Assembly (NCBI RefSeq): GCF_022343685.1
Contig: NZ_CP092123.1
Coordinates: 2,356,001 to 2,420,000, forward strand
Origin: Marinobacterium sediminicola
GTDB lineage: Bacteria > Pseudomonadota > Gammaproteobacteria > Pseudomonadales > Balneatricaceae
Length of the DNA: 64,000 bases
Direction: 5' to 3'
Under the pieces are notes generated by a model. It ran no database searches. It saw nothing but the letters and a program-made list of their open reading frames with translations, and had not been told where the DNA came from. Each line of letters opens with the position of its first letter. The first letter of the stretch is position 1. The translations under genes were made by a program, and so were the position numbers. Below are positions 31,022 through 40,184 of this stretch, in pieces.

Positions 31022-31256
31022 GAGACAACTCTCTGACGGGGAACGGTTATAAACACAAACGGGTATTAATGGATTCCCTTATATCAAACAGCTGTTCCTG
31101 AAAGCTGACATTTGCTGATATCTCAGGTGATGAACAAAAAACACCTGTTTCAGATCAATTTTTATGTCGCAACCTCAATACATCTCAATTCCACGCTATC
31201 GGGTGTAAACTGAACATGCTATTCCAACCGACACAAACCAAGGCCCCCCGAGACCG

Positions 31257-32594
31257 ATGAGCGAAGAGATCAGCCAGCATATCGACCAGATGATCCGCCA
31301 TGACGAGGACGAGTCACCCGACTCCCTGCCTGACAGCTTTGACGAGCTGGAACCTGAGCAGATCGCCCTGCTGCTTGAATCGTTACCGCTCGATGCGCGT
31401 CGTCATGCCTGGAGCCGGGTACCGGCGGAACTCTACGCCGACGTTTTGGTGGCGATGCGCACCGAGGCACGAGAGAGCCTGCTGCGTCAGTTCGACAGCC
31501 AAACCCTGGACCAGCTGACCTCTGACCTTGATGCCGAAACCCTGATCGAGCTGGCCGACTCCCTGCCGGATGAGGTGGTGGATATTGCGCTTGCGCGCAT
31601 GGATGATCGCCAGCGCACCCACTACGAGCAAAGCGCCAGTTACGCCGAGGACCTGCTCGGCCGCTACGTTGACCACGAACTGCTGGTACTGCCGCATAAC
31701 AGTCGCGTCCGTGATGCCGAACGTCTGATGCGTCGCAAGGTGCCCGAATACAGCGAGCACCTCTGGCTGGTGGATCGCACCGGACGGTACACCGGCGCCG
31801 TGGCGATCAACCGCCTGTTCGGCGCAGCATCGCACCAGCCACTGGCTGAACTCTATGACGAAGAGCTGGAGGCACTCAGTGCCGAGCTGACGTTGAAGGA
31901 CGCCTGTGAACAATTCGAGATGGCAGAAGTGGCCGCTCTGCCGGTGATCACATCGGAGGGACGCCTGCTGGGCCGCATGAGCCAGCGCCTGGCCTTCGAG
32001 CTGGTGCACGAACAGTACGAATCCCAACTGATGGCCAGCGCCGGCCTTGACGAGGACGAAGACCTCTTTGCCCCGGTGATGCGCAGCTCTCAGCGCCGCG
32101 CCACCTGGCTGGGAATCAACCTGTTGACCGCTTTTCTCGCATCCTGGGCCATAGGGCTGTTTGAAGCCACGCTGCAACAGGTCGTGGCACTGGCCGTGTT
32201 GATGCCGGTCGTGGCGTCCATGGGAGGCATTGCCGGCAGCCAGACGCTGACCTTGATCATCCGCGGGTTGGCACTGGGCCAGATCACGACGGCCAACATC
32301 ATGCCACTGCTGAAAAAGGAACTCAGCGTGGGCGGGCTTAATGGCGTGCTCTGGGCGCTGGTGATCGGGGTTGTCGCATCACTGTGGTTCGACAGCGTCG
32401 CCATCGGTCTGGTGATTGGCATGGCGATTGTGATCAACATTGCCGCTGCCGCCCTGTCCGGCGTACTGATACCCGTGCTGCTGGAGCGGCTGAAGATTGA
32501 CCCGGCACTGTCTGGGTCGGTGATTCTGACCACTGTCACCGACGTGGTCGGCTTCGTCGCCTTTTTGGGACTGGGGACGCTGCTGCTGGTTTAG
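31257..32594 (+). CDS. mgtE: Magnesium transporter MgtE
   Basis: Mg2+ channel of the inner membrane, 445 residues. The N domain (superhelical, PDSFDELEPEQIALLLESLP) is followed by a CBS pair (about 130-260) and five membrane helices in the last 170 residues, with MGGIAGSQTLTLIIRGLALG in the pore region. CBS and N domains act as cytosolic Mg2+ sensors in characterised MgtE. It is divergent from the export cluster, with no obvious M-box riboswitch in the 235-bp upstream gap. It ends one base from the convergent DUF1285 gene. Confidence 0.93.
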   Translation: MSEEISQHIDQMIRHDEDESPDSLPDSFDELEPEQIALLLESLPLDARRHAWSRVPAELYADVLVAMRTEARESLLRQFDSQTLDQLTSDLDAETLIELADSLPDEVVDIALARMDDRQRTHYEQSASYAEDLLGRYVDHELLVLPHNSRVRDAERLMRRKVPEYSEHLWLVDRTGRYTGAVAINRLFGAASHQPLAELYDEELEALSAELTLKDACEQFEMAEVAALPVITSEGRLLGRMSQRLAFELVHEQYESQLMASAGLDEDEDLFAPVMRSSQRRATWLGINLLTAFLASWAIGLFEATLQQVVALAVLMPVVASMGGIAGSQTLTLIIRGLALGQITTANIMPLLKKELSVGGLNGVLWALVIGVVASLWFDSVAIGLVIGMAIVINIAAAALSGVLIPVLLERLKIDPALSGSVILTTVTDVVGFVAFLGLGTLLLV

Positions 32595-33152
32595 TCAGAG
32601 TTCGCCCAGACTGAATGTTTCCCCTGCGCTATCAACCACCAGCTCGGTACCATGCTTGTGCTTGACCATCCGCGCCAGCTCCACCAGCTGATAGAACAGG
32701 TTGCGGCCAATCAGCCCTTCCATACCAAAGCGAATCATCAGGTAGGGTGAGGGCTCTTTGGTTTCAGGGTCTATTTCAACTCTGATCGGATGCTCCGCGT
32801 CAGCACGGACCCGATCACCGGTTGAGGTGGTAAATATCAGCTCTACCCCCTGCTCTCCCTTTGCATGCTCGACATCGACCACCTGAAAGGGCACATCATC
32901 CACCTGAATACCCACTTTCTCCACGGGCGTTTTCAGAAAGTATTGGTCGCCCTCCTTCCACAGCACCCGGGAAAACATTTTGACCATCGCCTCGCGGCCA
33001 ATCGGAGACCCCTGGTAGTACCAGCGCCCGTCGCGTGCAATCCGCATGTCGATGTCGCCACAGAACTCAGGGTTCCATTTTTCCAGCGGTGGAATGCCTT
33101 CCTGTCCCTTTAACTGCTGCCCCAGTGCTGCCGGGTCGAAACTACCGCTCAT
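32595..33152 (-). CDS. DUF1285 domain protein
   Basis: About 185 residues matching DUF1285: PPLEKWNPEFCGDIDMRIAR, GRWYYQGSPIGREAMVKMFS, then YFLKTPVEKVGIQVDDVPF. The fold is known structurally in the family, but the function is not. The ATG at 33152 is preceded by AAGGAG at good spacing and replaces a 23-codon-longer frame with no ribosome site. No signal peptide, so cytoplasmic. It is convergent with mgtE, with no space between. Confidence 0.87.
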   Translation of the reverse strand: MSGSFDPAALGQQLKGQEGIPPLEKWNPEFCGDIDMRIARDGRWYYQGSPIGREAMVKMFSRVLWKEGDQYFLKTPVEKVGIQVDDVPFQVVDVEHAKGEQGVELIFTTSTGDRVRADAEHPIRVEIDPETKEPSPYLMIRFGMEGLIGRNLFYQLVELARMVKHKHGTELVVDSAGETFSLGEL

Positions 33153-33287
33153 GTCTGGCTCCTTGAATCCTTTTGAACAACCATGAGTAGCCCTCACAAT
33201 GGCTACAGAAGATTTCATCATGCTGCTTCGATAAATGAATATAATTCACTCATAACAAAACACCAATGAAAGAAGATGGATATCATC

Positions 33288-34250
33288 ATGAGTGAATCTC
33301 TGCAGCAAAAATTTGCCGATCCTCACCGCAGCGTCTGCTTTGTCGGGACTACTCCGCCCAAGGCCAGCACCGAGGATATGCAGATGCAAGAGATTGCCGA
33401 CCGTCTTCTGGCGCGCCTGGAAACACTGGAGTACGACGGCCTGATCGTCTATGACATTCAGGACGAAAGCAGCCGTATCGACGCGCCTCGCCCCTTCCCT
33501 TACATGGAAACCCGTGACCCGCGCGAGTACTCCAAGCTGCTCAGCGAACGCAGCCAGCGCCCGATCATCACTTACAAGAGTGTAGCCCAGCGTGATCGTG
33601 CCGACTTTGAGCATTGGCTGGATGAGGCCTGGAACGACTATGGCGTACGTAATCTGGTGCTGGTGGGCAACCCATCGTCCGAGGGCGAGATCAAGCTGTC
33701 TCTGAATGAGGCCTACAACGCGCTGAAAGAGCACCATCAACCCTTCCACCTCGGCGGCGTCACCATCGCCGAGCGTCATGCGGTAAAGGGCAATGAGCAC
33801 CAGCGCCTGATCAGCAAAGTCGAAAACGGCTGTGAGTTTTTTGTGTCTCAGGCGGTGTATAACGCACAGGCCACCATCGACCTGCTGACGTCCTATGCCC
33901 GCAGCTGCCGCGAGATGGGCGTCACGCCCAAGCGGGTCATTCTGACGTTTACCCCTTGCGGCAGCGCCAAAACACTGGAGTTCATGCAGTGGCTGGGCAT
34001 CTCCGTTCCGGAAGGCACCCGCTACCGCATTCTGGATGCGGAAAAGCCGCTGGCCGAGTCAATCCGTATCTGCCAGAGCAATCTGGAGCAGATTCTGGAT
34101 GCCTGCCTGCCGCTGGGCCTGCCGATCGGTCTTAATATCGAAAGCCTGACCAACCGCAAGGCCGAGATTGATGCCTCCATCCAGCTGTATCAGCTGCTGA
34201 AGGCCACCCTCGACCTGCGCCTGGCAGAGCGACACCTGAATCAGGGCTGA
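33288..34250 (+). CDS. Methylenetetrahydrofolate-reductase-fold protein
   Basis: About 320 residues with the MTHFR-like FAD/TIM-barrel pattern: DGLIVYDIQDESSRI, RNLVLVGNPSSEGEIKLSLN, LGGVTIAERH, CEFFVSQAVYNAQATIDLL and GLPIGLNIESLTNRKAEIDA. This is a distinct branch from MetF and lacks its full length signature, so it may act on another C1 carrier or serve a different redox step. The ATG at 33288 is preferred; one four codons earlier is possible. Its 3' end overlaps the convergent retropepsin gene by 10 bases. Substrate unknown. Confidence 0.75.
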   Translation: MSESLQQKFADPHRSVCFVGTTPPKASTEDMQMQEIADRLLARLETLEYDGLIVYDIQDESSRIDAPRPFPYMETRDPREYSKLLSERSQRPIITYKSVAQRDRADFEHWLDEAWNDYGVRNLVLVGNPSSEGEIKLSLNEAYNALKEHHQPFHLGGVTIAERHAVKGNEHQRLISKVENGCEFFVSQAVYNAQATIDLLTSYARSCREMGVTPKRVILTFTPCGSAKTLEFMQWLGISVPEGTRYRILDAEKPLAESIRICQSNLEQILDACLPLGLPIGLNIESLTNRKAEIDASIQLYQLLKATLDLRLAERHLNQG

Positions 34251-34984
34251 GCCTGATTACCGTCGGCACGGGCCAGCAGTTCCTGCCTGGTTCGTGCCAG
34301 CTCCCGGTAACGATCCGCATGCCAGATGACAACCTGGCGGTCCATGTCGATTTCGTATTTCAGCTTGCCCAGAATATCCATTCCCAGCAGACCGTCAAAA
34401 CCGGGGTTCTGGCTCGGTTCAATGACCAGCACCTCCGATTTCCCCTGATCCACGGGACCAAAGGAAATACCGTCCACCGGCATCAGATTGGTCGGAATCC
34501 GCGCACCACCGACGACCTGGGCGAACCCTGCCGGTCGCAGCATCGCGCCAAGACTGGTCACCGTTGACTTGTGCAGCAGCGTTCGTGTAGCGCCCGTATC
34601 CACGATCAGGTTGACCGTCTTGCGTTTGCCGATATAGCGCAACTCCACCGGAATCTGCACGCTGTTCCCCTGAACCTTGGCGCGCTGCTCCAGGCTTGCC
34701 ATTTCGGCCTCAATCGCGGCGATCTCGCCCTGTACGCCCTTTTCGGCTTCCAGGCGCTGCAGAATCTGCGCGCGACGGGCGCGTTCTGTCTGACTCAGCG
34801 TTTCAGACTCTTCCTTAAGTCGCTTTGTCTGACCGCGAAACTCAGGCGGAATCTGACTTTGACGGTCCACATAGATCTTGCGGCCCTTATGATCGATATA
34901 GTGGTACACCTCTGCCGAGGCAGGCATCACCCCTGCCAACGACACCACTAACGACAAACCCGCCACCAGAGTATTCCTGCTCAT
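34241..34984 (-). CDS. Exported retropepsin-like aspartic protease with DUF4124 N-terminus
   Basis: 247 residues. A signal peptide ends at ASA (about residue 24). Right after it is a short DUF4124-type motif (VYHYIDHKGRKIYVDR), then a charged coiled coil (about 50-100) and a clan AA retropepsin-like domain with VNLIVDTGATRTLLHKS (catalytic Asp) and GFDGLLGMDILGKLKYEID. Bacterial single-domain retropepsins act as homodimers, which is likely here. It should work in the periplasm; no substrate is suggested by context. The gene is followed by a convergent overlap with the MTHFR-fold gene. Confidence 0.82.
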   Translation of the reverse strand: MSRNTLVAGLSLVVSLAGVMPASAEVYHYIDHKGRKIYVDRQSQIPPEFRGQTKRLKEESETLSQTERARRAQILQRLEAEKGVQGEIAAIEAEMASLEQRAKVQGNSVQIPVELRYIGKRKTVNLIVDTGATRTLLHKSTVTSLGAMLRPAGFAQVVGGARIPTNLMPVDGISFGPVDQGKSEVLVIEPSQNPGFDGLLGMDILGKLKYEIDMDRQVVIWHADRYRELARTRQELLARADGNQAQP

Positions 34985-35003
34985 CCCTGTCTCCTTATGA
35001 TGC

Positions 35004-35378
35004 TTAGCCGCCGGCCAGCTTGACTTTGTAGCCTTCCGCTTCCAACGCTGTTTTCAACGTGTCACGATGATCGCCCTGAATCTCGATCACCCCCTCCTTG
35101 ACTGCCCCACCGGTTCCGCAACGCTGTTTAAGCTTTTTGGCAAGCTGCTTCAGCTCTTTTTCCATCAGCGGTACGCCCGTGATAGTGGTCACTCCCTTAC
35201 CCTTGCGACCGCTGGTCTCACGGCGGATTCGCACTACGCCATCCAGCGCCGCCACGCGGGCAGCCTCGGCCTGCTCCTCACAACGGCAGGCATCCAGCGC
35301 CTGGCCACAGTCCGGACAATGCCGCCCGGATTCAGTCGAATATACCAGCCCACTGAGCTGGTCACGTAAACTTGCCAT
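35004..35378 (-). CDS. yciH: YciH/SUI1-family translation factor
   Basis: 124 residues: an N-terminal zinc-ribbon-like CPDCGQALDACRC, then the eIF1/SUI1 fold with IRRETSGRKGKGVTTITGVP and LKQRCGTGGAVKEGVIEIQG. YciH is the bacterial relative of eIF1; in E. coli it can affect start-codon fidelity in vitro and is not essential. It lies 20 bp downstream of the retropepsin gene in the reverse sense (same strand, upstream), and may be co-transcribed with it. Assignment is secure; its in vivo role is not. Confidence 0.93.
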   Translation of the reverse strand: MASLRDQLSGLVYSTESGRHCPDCGQALDACRCEEQAEAARVAALDGVVRIRRETSGRKGKGVTTITGVPLMEKELKQLAKKLKQRCGTGGAVKEGVIEIQGDHRDTLKTALEAEGYKVKLAGG

Positions 35379-35454
35379 ACTGCTAACACTCTTTATCGGG
35401 CGTCAATCACTGCTCAAGACACCGCATGCGTTAAAAGGAGCTTCATCGCAGAAG

Positions 35455-36801
35455 CTAAAGCCCCACACCACCAATTTGCCGCGCCAGGTAGGACGCATAG
35501 TTATCGGTCATGCCTGAGATGAAGTCCAGCATACGGCGATAGCCATTATACAGAGGCTCTTCAGCCACCGGGGCATGAATCCCCATCAAACGCAGAATCT
35601 TTTCCGAACGGTAGCCGACACCTTCTGCACCTTTGCAGTGCTGTTCATGAACGGCGTAACAAAAGGCCTCCATCAGTACCCCGATGGTGGTGTAAGCACC
35701 GACTTCCAGCTCGGCCTTGCGGGTATTGGGAAACACCCGCTCTCTGGCGACCCGCTTGGCGGTCAGTATGCCCTCTCGCACCATCTGATCGCCATCCAGC
35801 AGCAACTCGCCGCTGTAGGCACCCGACATGATCTCGCGGTAGTGCTTCATGAAGACGCCCACGGCAGAGTCAACCATGTTCTCCATCGCCTTGCCTCTGA
35901 GGGCCGATATCTTGCGCCGGGCCGAAGCCTGAGTCGCAAAGATGGCATCATCAAATGCAAGGTCACCACAGAGTTGCAACAGAATCACCTTGACGTCATC
36001 AAAACTCAGGATCTGCAGCTCGATGGCATCCTCAAGGTCGAGAATGGCGTAGCAGATGTCGTCTGCCGCCTCCAGCAGGAAGGCCAACGGGTGCCGACAC
36101 CAGTGGTCCTGCCCCTGAGCCACCAGGCCCAGATCACGCCCCAGTGCATTGAGAATCCCCAGTTCGGACTGAAAAGCGCTGAACTTGCCTTTCACCCCCG
36201 CCTGCTTCACTCCCCAGGGATATTTCAATAAGGTGCCCAGTGTCGGGTAAGTCAGGCGCAAGCCACCATCGAACAGGTGATTCTCGATCCGGGTCACGAC
36301 ACGAAACCCCTGCGCATTCCCTTCAAAGGTCTGCAGATCCAGTCGCTCAAGCTCCGACAGGGATGCCAGGCGGACGTCATCGGCATGACAGGCAAACCAG
36401 TCACGTACGGCGTACTCACCGGCATGACCGAAAGGCGGGTTACCGATATCATGCGCCAGACAGGCCGACTGCACGATCGTCCCCAGATCATGGGGTGTTA
36501 CCCAGGCAGGCAACTCGTCGGCGATCAACTCGCCAACCCGGATACCCAGGCTGCGACCGACGCTGCCAACCTCCATGGAGTGCGTCAGACGCGTATGGAT
36601 ATGATCATTGAGCGCAAAAGGATGCACCTGAGTCTTGCGCCCAAGGCGACGAAAAGCGCTGGAGAAGACGATACGATCGTGATCCTTGTGAAAGTGACTG
36701 CGTCCCACTTCATCAGGGGTCAGTGACTCATGTCCGTAGCGGTGAGTGGTGAGCAGTTGGGGCCAGTGCATCTGAACATCTACCTGCGTTGAAGCTGACA
36801 T
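35455..36801 (-). CDS. dgt: Deoxyguanosinetriphosphate triphosphohydrolase
   Basis: Hydrolyses dGTP to deoxyguanosine and triphosphate, affecting dNTP pools. The HD-domain metal ligands are visible in RLTHSMEVGSVGRSLG, CLAHDIGNPPFGHAGE and the later DDICYAILDLEDAIE. The N-terminus HKDHDRIVFSSAFRRLGRKT is characteristic. The ATG at 36801 gives 448 residues; a start 14 codons earlier is less likely. It is divergent from the minor-pilin operon across a 423-bp gap. Confidence 0.92.
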   Translation of the reverse strand: MSASTQVDVQMHWPQLLTTHRYGHESLTPDEVGRSHFHKDHDRIVFSSAFRRLGRKTQVHPFALNDHIHTRLTHSMEVGSVGRSLGIRVGELIADELPAWVTPHDLGTIVQSACLAHDIGNPPFGHAGEYAVRDWFACHADDVRLASLSELERLDLQTFEGNAQGFRVVTRIENHLFDGGLRLTYPTLGTLLKYPWGVKQAGVKGKFSAFQSELGILNALGRDLGLVAQGQDHWCRHPLAFLLEAADDICYAILDLEDAIELQILSFDDVKVILLQLCGDLAFDDAIFATQASARRKISALRGKAMENMVDSAVGVFMKHYREIMSGAYSGELLLDGDQMVREGILTAKRVARERVFPNTRKAELEVGAYTTIGVLMEAFCYAVHEQHCKGAEGVGYRSEKILRLMGIHAPVAEEPLYNGYRRMLDFISGMTDNYASYLARQIGGVGL

Positions 36802-37224
36802 CTCCCGACTATAACAGGGCGACGCAGCCAAGGCCCAGCCCACCGGCCAGTACAGGGCTTGCCCCGAATCCAGATTCAGCCCGGAAGTGCGAGTCGATGC
36901 TTTTTGAGTGTATTACGCACAGACGTAAACATTAAGAACAGATCGGCGATCAACAAATCACGCAGCGATTGACACAAGACAAAGAGTCGGCTTCTAGTTT
37001 AAATGCGCACTAATGCTTAACTTCGAGACACCGACTAGAGTAAATTAGAATGCATATCCGAGAGAGGTGAAGATTTTCTCACGGAAATAATAGCGTCTCG
37101 AAAAAGCAACATCAACCAACAGCATTGCCTATTTTCGGTCAGCGCCTCATCATGGATGGCAGGGCTTACCGTGATGATCCTCGGATCATCCAACACACTA
37201 TGGCAGATAAAAGGAAAGTAACCG
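36802..37224. other. Intergenic region between dgt and the minor-pilin operon
   Basis: 423 bp with no convincing gene. It contains one plausible sigma70 promoter for the plus strand (listed separately) and AT-rich stretches. The last 30 bp carry AAAAGGAAAG, the ribosome site of the first pilin gene. No strong hairpin was seen. Confidence 0.6.
36969..36998 (+). promoter_or_regulatory. Candidate sigma70 promoter of the minor-pilin operon
   Basis: TTGACA at 36969-36974 is a perfect -35; TCTAGT at 36993-36998 after an 18-bp spacer is a fair -10 (4 of 6). The start codon is 227 bp downstream, so a long leader would result. Confidence 0.4.
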
Positions 37225-37641
37225 ATGGAGACAAAAACCAAGCTCATCAGCGGACAAAAAGGCTTTACGATCATTGAGATTTTGATTGTTGTCGCCATTT
37301 TGGGGATTCTGGCATCTATCGCTTACCCTTCCTACCTTGACTACGTCAGAGAAAGCCGACGTCTCGACGCGACCAATGCGCTCCTGAATGCGCAAGCCGC
37401 ACAAGAAAAGCACCGAATGACGAATGCAACCTATGCGAGTACGGCTTCGGCCATGGGAGTCGGCAGCAGCTCCTCAGAAGGTCATTACACCCTGTCAGTC
37501 TCAGGTGCAACGAGTACCGGCTACACGCTAACGGCGACCGCAACAGGCACTCAGGCATCGGACACTGCCTGCACGAATATCACCTTAAAGGTTGATAAAG
37601 GCGACGTGACCAAGTCACCCTCGACATGCTGGAAAAAATAG
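37225..37641 (+). CDS. pilE: Type IV minor pilin, PilE-like
   Basis: 138 residues with a short basic leader and the prepilin cleavage site [19 protein letters not shown]; Glu5 is present. The C-terminal half contains a Cys pair (DTACTN and PSTCWKK) like the D-region of minor pilins. Similar PilE proteins have a length near 140 residues. It is the first gene of a five-gene cluster of pilin-like proteins read in the same direction. In Pseudomonas pilE comes last in the cluster and follows pilY1; here it is first. Confidence 0.85.
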   Translation: METKTKLISGQKGFTIIEILIVVAILGILASIAYPSYLDYVRESRRLDATNALLNAQAAQEKHRMTNATYASTASAMGVGSSSSEGHYTLSVSGATSTGYTLTATATGTQASDTACTNITLKVDKGDVTKSPSTCWKK

Positions 37642-37643
37642 TT

Positions 37644-38162
37644 ATGGAACAGACTTTGTCTCAACAGCAGGAAGCGGGCAAGTGTATTCAGTCGGGCTTT
37701 ACACTTGTCGAAGTTCTGGTCGTGATTGCGATCATCGGCATTCTGGCGATGATCGCAATCCCTTCGTACTCTGACAGTATTGACCGTCAGCGCATCAAGT
37801 CTGCCGCTGAAACCCTGGCGGCAGACTTGCGCTGGGCAAAAGCCGAATCCTCCAGACGCAACACCAATATCACTGTCACCTTTACCACCGGTGCTTCCTG
37901 GTCTTACACCATCCAGGCGAACAAAGCGGATGGTACTAAAGAGACACTCCGCACAGTGAATAACGTCGATTTTGTTAACGTCTCGGTCAATCAAACCACC
38001 TTTGGTTCAAACGACTTTGAAATTGACTACATCCGAGGAACCGTGGGCGATAACGGCAGCGTAGTTTTTAAAACCAGCCGCGGAAACACCGCCACGGTCA
38101 CCGTAAGCGCTTTGGGCAGAGTCCGAATTTGTGGATTTGGAGGGTATCCGGCATGCAGCTAA
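37644..38162 (+). CDS. fimT: Type IV minor pilin, FimT/GspH-like
   Basis: 172 residues with leader cleavage at QSG-FTLVEVLVVIAIIGIL and Glu5. The following part, IPSYSDSIDRQRIKSAAETLAADLRWAKAES, is typical of GspH/FimT. It ends with a disulfide-type pair, RICGFGGYPACS. The ATG at 37644 is two bases after the pilE stop; a start six codons earlier would overlap. Minor pilins of this class prime pilus assembly and, for FimT, can bind DNA during natural uptake; that role is inference here. Confidence 0.85.
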   Translation: MEQTLSQQQEAGKCIQSGFTLVEVLVVIAIIGILAMIAIPSYSDSIDRQRIKSAAETLAADLRWAKAESSRRNTNITVTFTTGASWSYTIQANKADGTKETLRTVNNVDFVNVSVNQTTFGSNDFEIDYIRGTVGDNGSVVFKTSRGNTATVTVSALGRVRICGFGGYPACS

Positions 38163-38908
38163 CCCATACATGGAAGTCCCAGCAAGGCCTGACGCTGGTA
38201 GAGGTAATGGTGGCGATGGCGATTGGCATCTTCCTGCTCGGCGCAGGAGGGGCCGCCTTCATCAGCGCGATGAACACCCAGACCGAAAACCTCCAGCTCA
38301 CCCGGCTCAACCAGGATATGCGGACCCTGCTGGACATCATGAGCAAGGACATACGCCGCAGTGGTTTTTTGACCTCCAAGCCCCATCTCAGCAGCAACTC
38401 GACACACCTGAAGCAAAACCCTTTCTTCAGTACGGATAATGACATCAAAGCAATCGACAATACGTGCTTTTTGTACGCCTATAACCGCCATGATACTGAT
38501 CCCGTTTCCGTTTCAACCTCGGACCGTTTTGGATTCAAGCTCGTTACTGCCGATGGAGAATCAGGCAAAATCATGATGCGCAAGTCGGCTGACAACAACA
38601 GCAATTGCACAGACGGCAGCTGGGAAACCATCACCGAACCTGAAGTCGACATCACCGAACTGAAATTCAGTATCAGCACATCCGGGGTCAACCCCACCTC
38701 CTTACTGGACAGCGAAGGCGTGCTGACCGGGGAAAACAGCTGCACCGCCGGCAGCGCCTGCGCCAGCTGCACCTCAGGAGAGCCCTGCATTCAGATCAGG
38801 AGTGTCGACATTACCCTGACTGCTCGACTGGCAGCCGATCACACGGTGACCCAATCCATGAAGCGCACGGTACGCATACGTAACGACAAATACATCGATG
38901 CATTTTAA
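38153..38908 (+). CDS. pilW: Type IV minor pilin PilW-like
   Basis: 251 residues with the cleavage site QQG-LTLVEVMVAMAIGIFL and Glu5, then RLNQDMRTLLDIMSKDIRRSGF, the PilW signature. The C-terminal half holds a cysteine-rich loop (SCTAGSACASCTSGEPC) likely to be disulfide-linked. The ATG at 38153 follows GGAGGG and overlaps the fimT stop by 10 bases. PilW forms part of the initiating pilus-tip complex. Confidence 0.88.
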   Translation: MQLTHTWKSQQGLTLVEVMVAMAIGIFLLGAGGAAFISAMNTQTENLQLTRLNQDMRTLLDIMSKDIRRSGFLTSKPHLSSNSTHLKQNPFFSTDNDIKAIDNTCFLYAYNRHDTDPVSVSTSDRFGFKLVTADGESGKIMMRKSADNNSNCTDGSWETITEPEVDITELKFSISTSGVNPTSLLDSEGVLTGENSCTAGSACASCTSGEPCIQIRSVDITLTARLAADHTVTQSMKRTVRIRNDKYIDAF

Positions 38909-38927
38909 GCAAGGCACGGAGCACAAG

Positions 38928-40184
38928 ATGTTCAGAGACGATAAGCACTCGGTGACACACAAACAAAGAGGGGTCGCCACCCTCGTTGTGGTGATTTCGC
39001 TGATCATCATCATGGCAGTGATGGCCTTGACCGTTGCCAACAGCGGCATCATGGATCAGCGCACGACCGGCAGTGACATACGCGCACGAGAGGCCCATGA
39101 AGCTGCCGAAGCGGGGCTGGAGTATGCCGTAGCCTGGGCCAACAGCATCCGCATTCCGGACGTTCCGGTACTGCCTGGCGTCCCTGGCAGCACTCAGCTG
39201 ACATGCGATGGCGGTACCGATGACCCCTATGGCTGTCCTCCCAGCCTGACCACCATTACAGGCTCAACAACCAATGAGACTTACCAGTACACCCTGACCT
39301 ACACCGTCACCACTGGAGCCGGCACCAAGCTGGTCAGGATCGAATCAGATGCCTACAGCACCGCTGACGCAAGTACGGTGGCACACGCTGAGGTTTATTT
39401 GCAGCAAGTCCCCCTGGGCCAGGGCTCACCTGAAACGACTCCGGTCGTAGTCGATGGAGCCTTCGGCGATGAGATCGTGGGTGGCGGTGACATACTCACT
39501 ATCACCTCCACCAGCACCGCGATTGCCAGCAGCGCAGGTGCGGACGAGATTAACGAAGGCCACCTGGAACAGCGCATTTGGACCGACCTTGACGGTGATG
39601 GCGAAGTCGACAACATGGAAATAAAAGTCAAAGTCGAACCTTTCAAAAAGGGAGATTTTGACTGCAGCAGCTATTCCTCTCACTGCGCCTGGAACCACAC
39701 CTTCCAGGGCGAACTGCCTTTTGAGGATGCTGTTGAATATGCAACAGCCGCCGGCAATGTATTCACCAATGATATGCCCTGTGGCCCACCCGACCCCTCA
39801 AAGCCCGCGATTTATATTCTTAAGAACACTGGACCCATTGGTTCGGCTGACCTCAGCAACCCGGGGTGCAAGGATTCTAAGATCATTGGCTCCTTGACTG
39901 CACCGGTTGCCATCATCGTTCCCGAGAGCTATGGCTGCCCCCCCTTTTCAGGCGGTCTGAGTATATACGGTTACTTCTACATCGAGAATGAAACGGCATG
40001 CGACGCTTCCGGCTGGGGTGGCGCCAAGGTCTACGGCTCGGCGATTTTTGAAGGCCCAGTCACCAAGCTGACATCCGGTACAGAGTTCATCGAGATGGAC
40101 TGGGGAGACTCTGTCGGCAATACGCTGAACCTGCCCGTTGATTACGCCAATGCAATTCCTGGCACCTGGAGGGACTATGAATAA
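38928..40184 (+). CDS. pilX: Pilus assembly protein PilX-like
   Basis: 418 residues, long for PilX. The N-terminus QRG-VATLVVVISLIIIMAVMA is prepilin-like, but the fifth mature residue is Val rather than Glu, as in GspK/PilX-type tip subunits. TTGSDIRAREAHEAAEAGLEYAV is the PilX N-terminal signature. The rest is beta-rich with several Cys. The ATG at 38928 has GGAGC upstream; an in-frame ATG 10 codons earlier overlaps pilW. The unusual length suggests an added C-terminal domain, perhaps a tip adhesin domain replacing PilY1 function. Confidence 0.8.
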   Translation: MFRDDKHSVTHKQRGVATLVVVISLIIIMAVMALTVANSGIMDQRTTGSDIRAREAHEAAEAGLEYAVAWANSIRIPDVPVLPGVPGSTQLTCDGGTDDPYGCPPSLTTITGSTTNETYQYTLTYTVTTGAGTKLVRIESDAYSTADASTVAHAEVYLQQVPLGQGSPETTPVVVDGAFGDEIVGGGDILTITSTSTAIASSAGADEINEGHLEQRIWTDLDGDGEVDNMEIKVKVEPFKKGDFDCSSYSSHCAWNHTFQGELPFEDAVEYATAAGNVFTNDMPCGPPDPSKPAIYILKNTGPIGSADLSNPGCKDSKIIGSLTAPVAIIVPESYGCPPFSGGLSIYGYFYIENETACDASGWGGAKVYGSAIFEGPVTKLTSGTEFIEMDWGDSVGNTLNLPVDYANAIPGTWRDYE

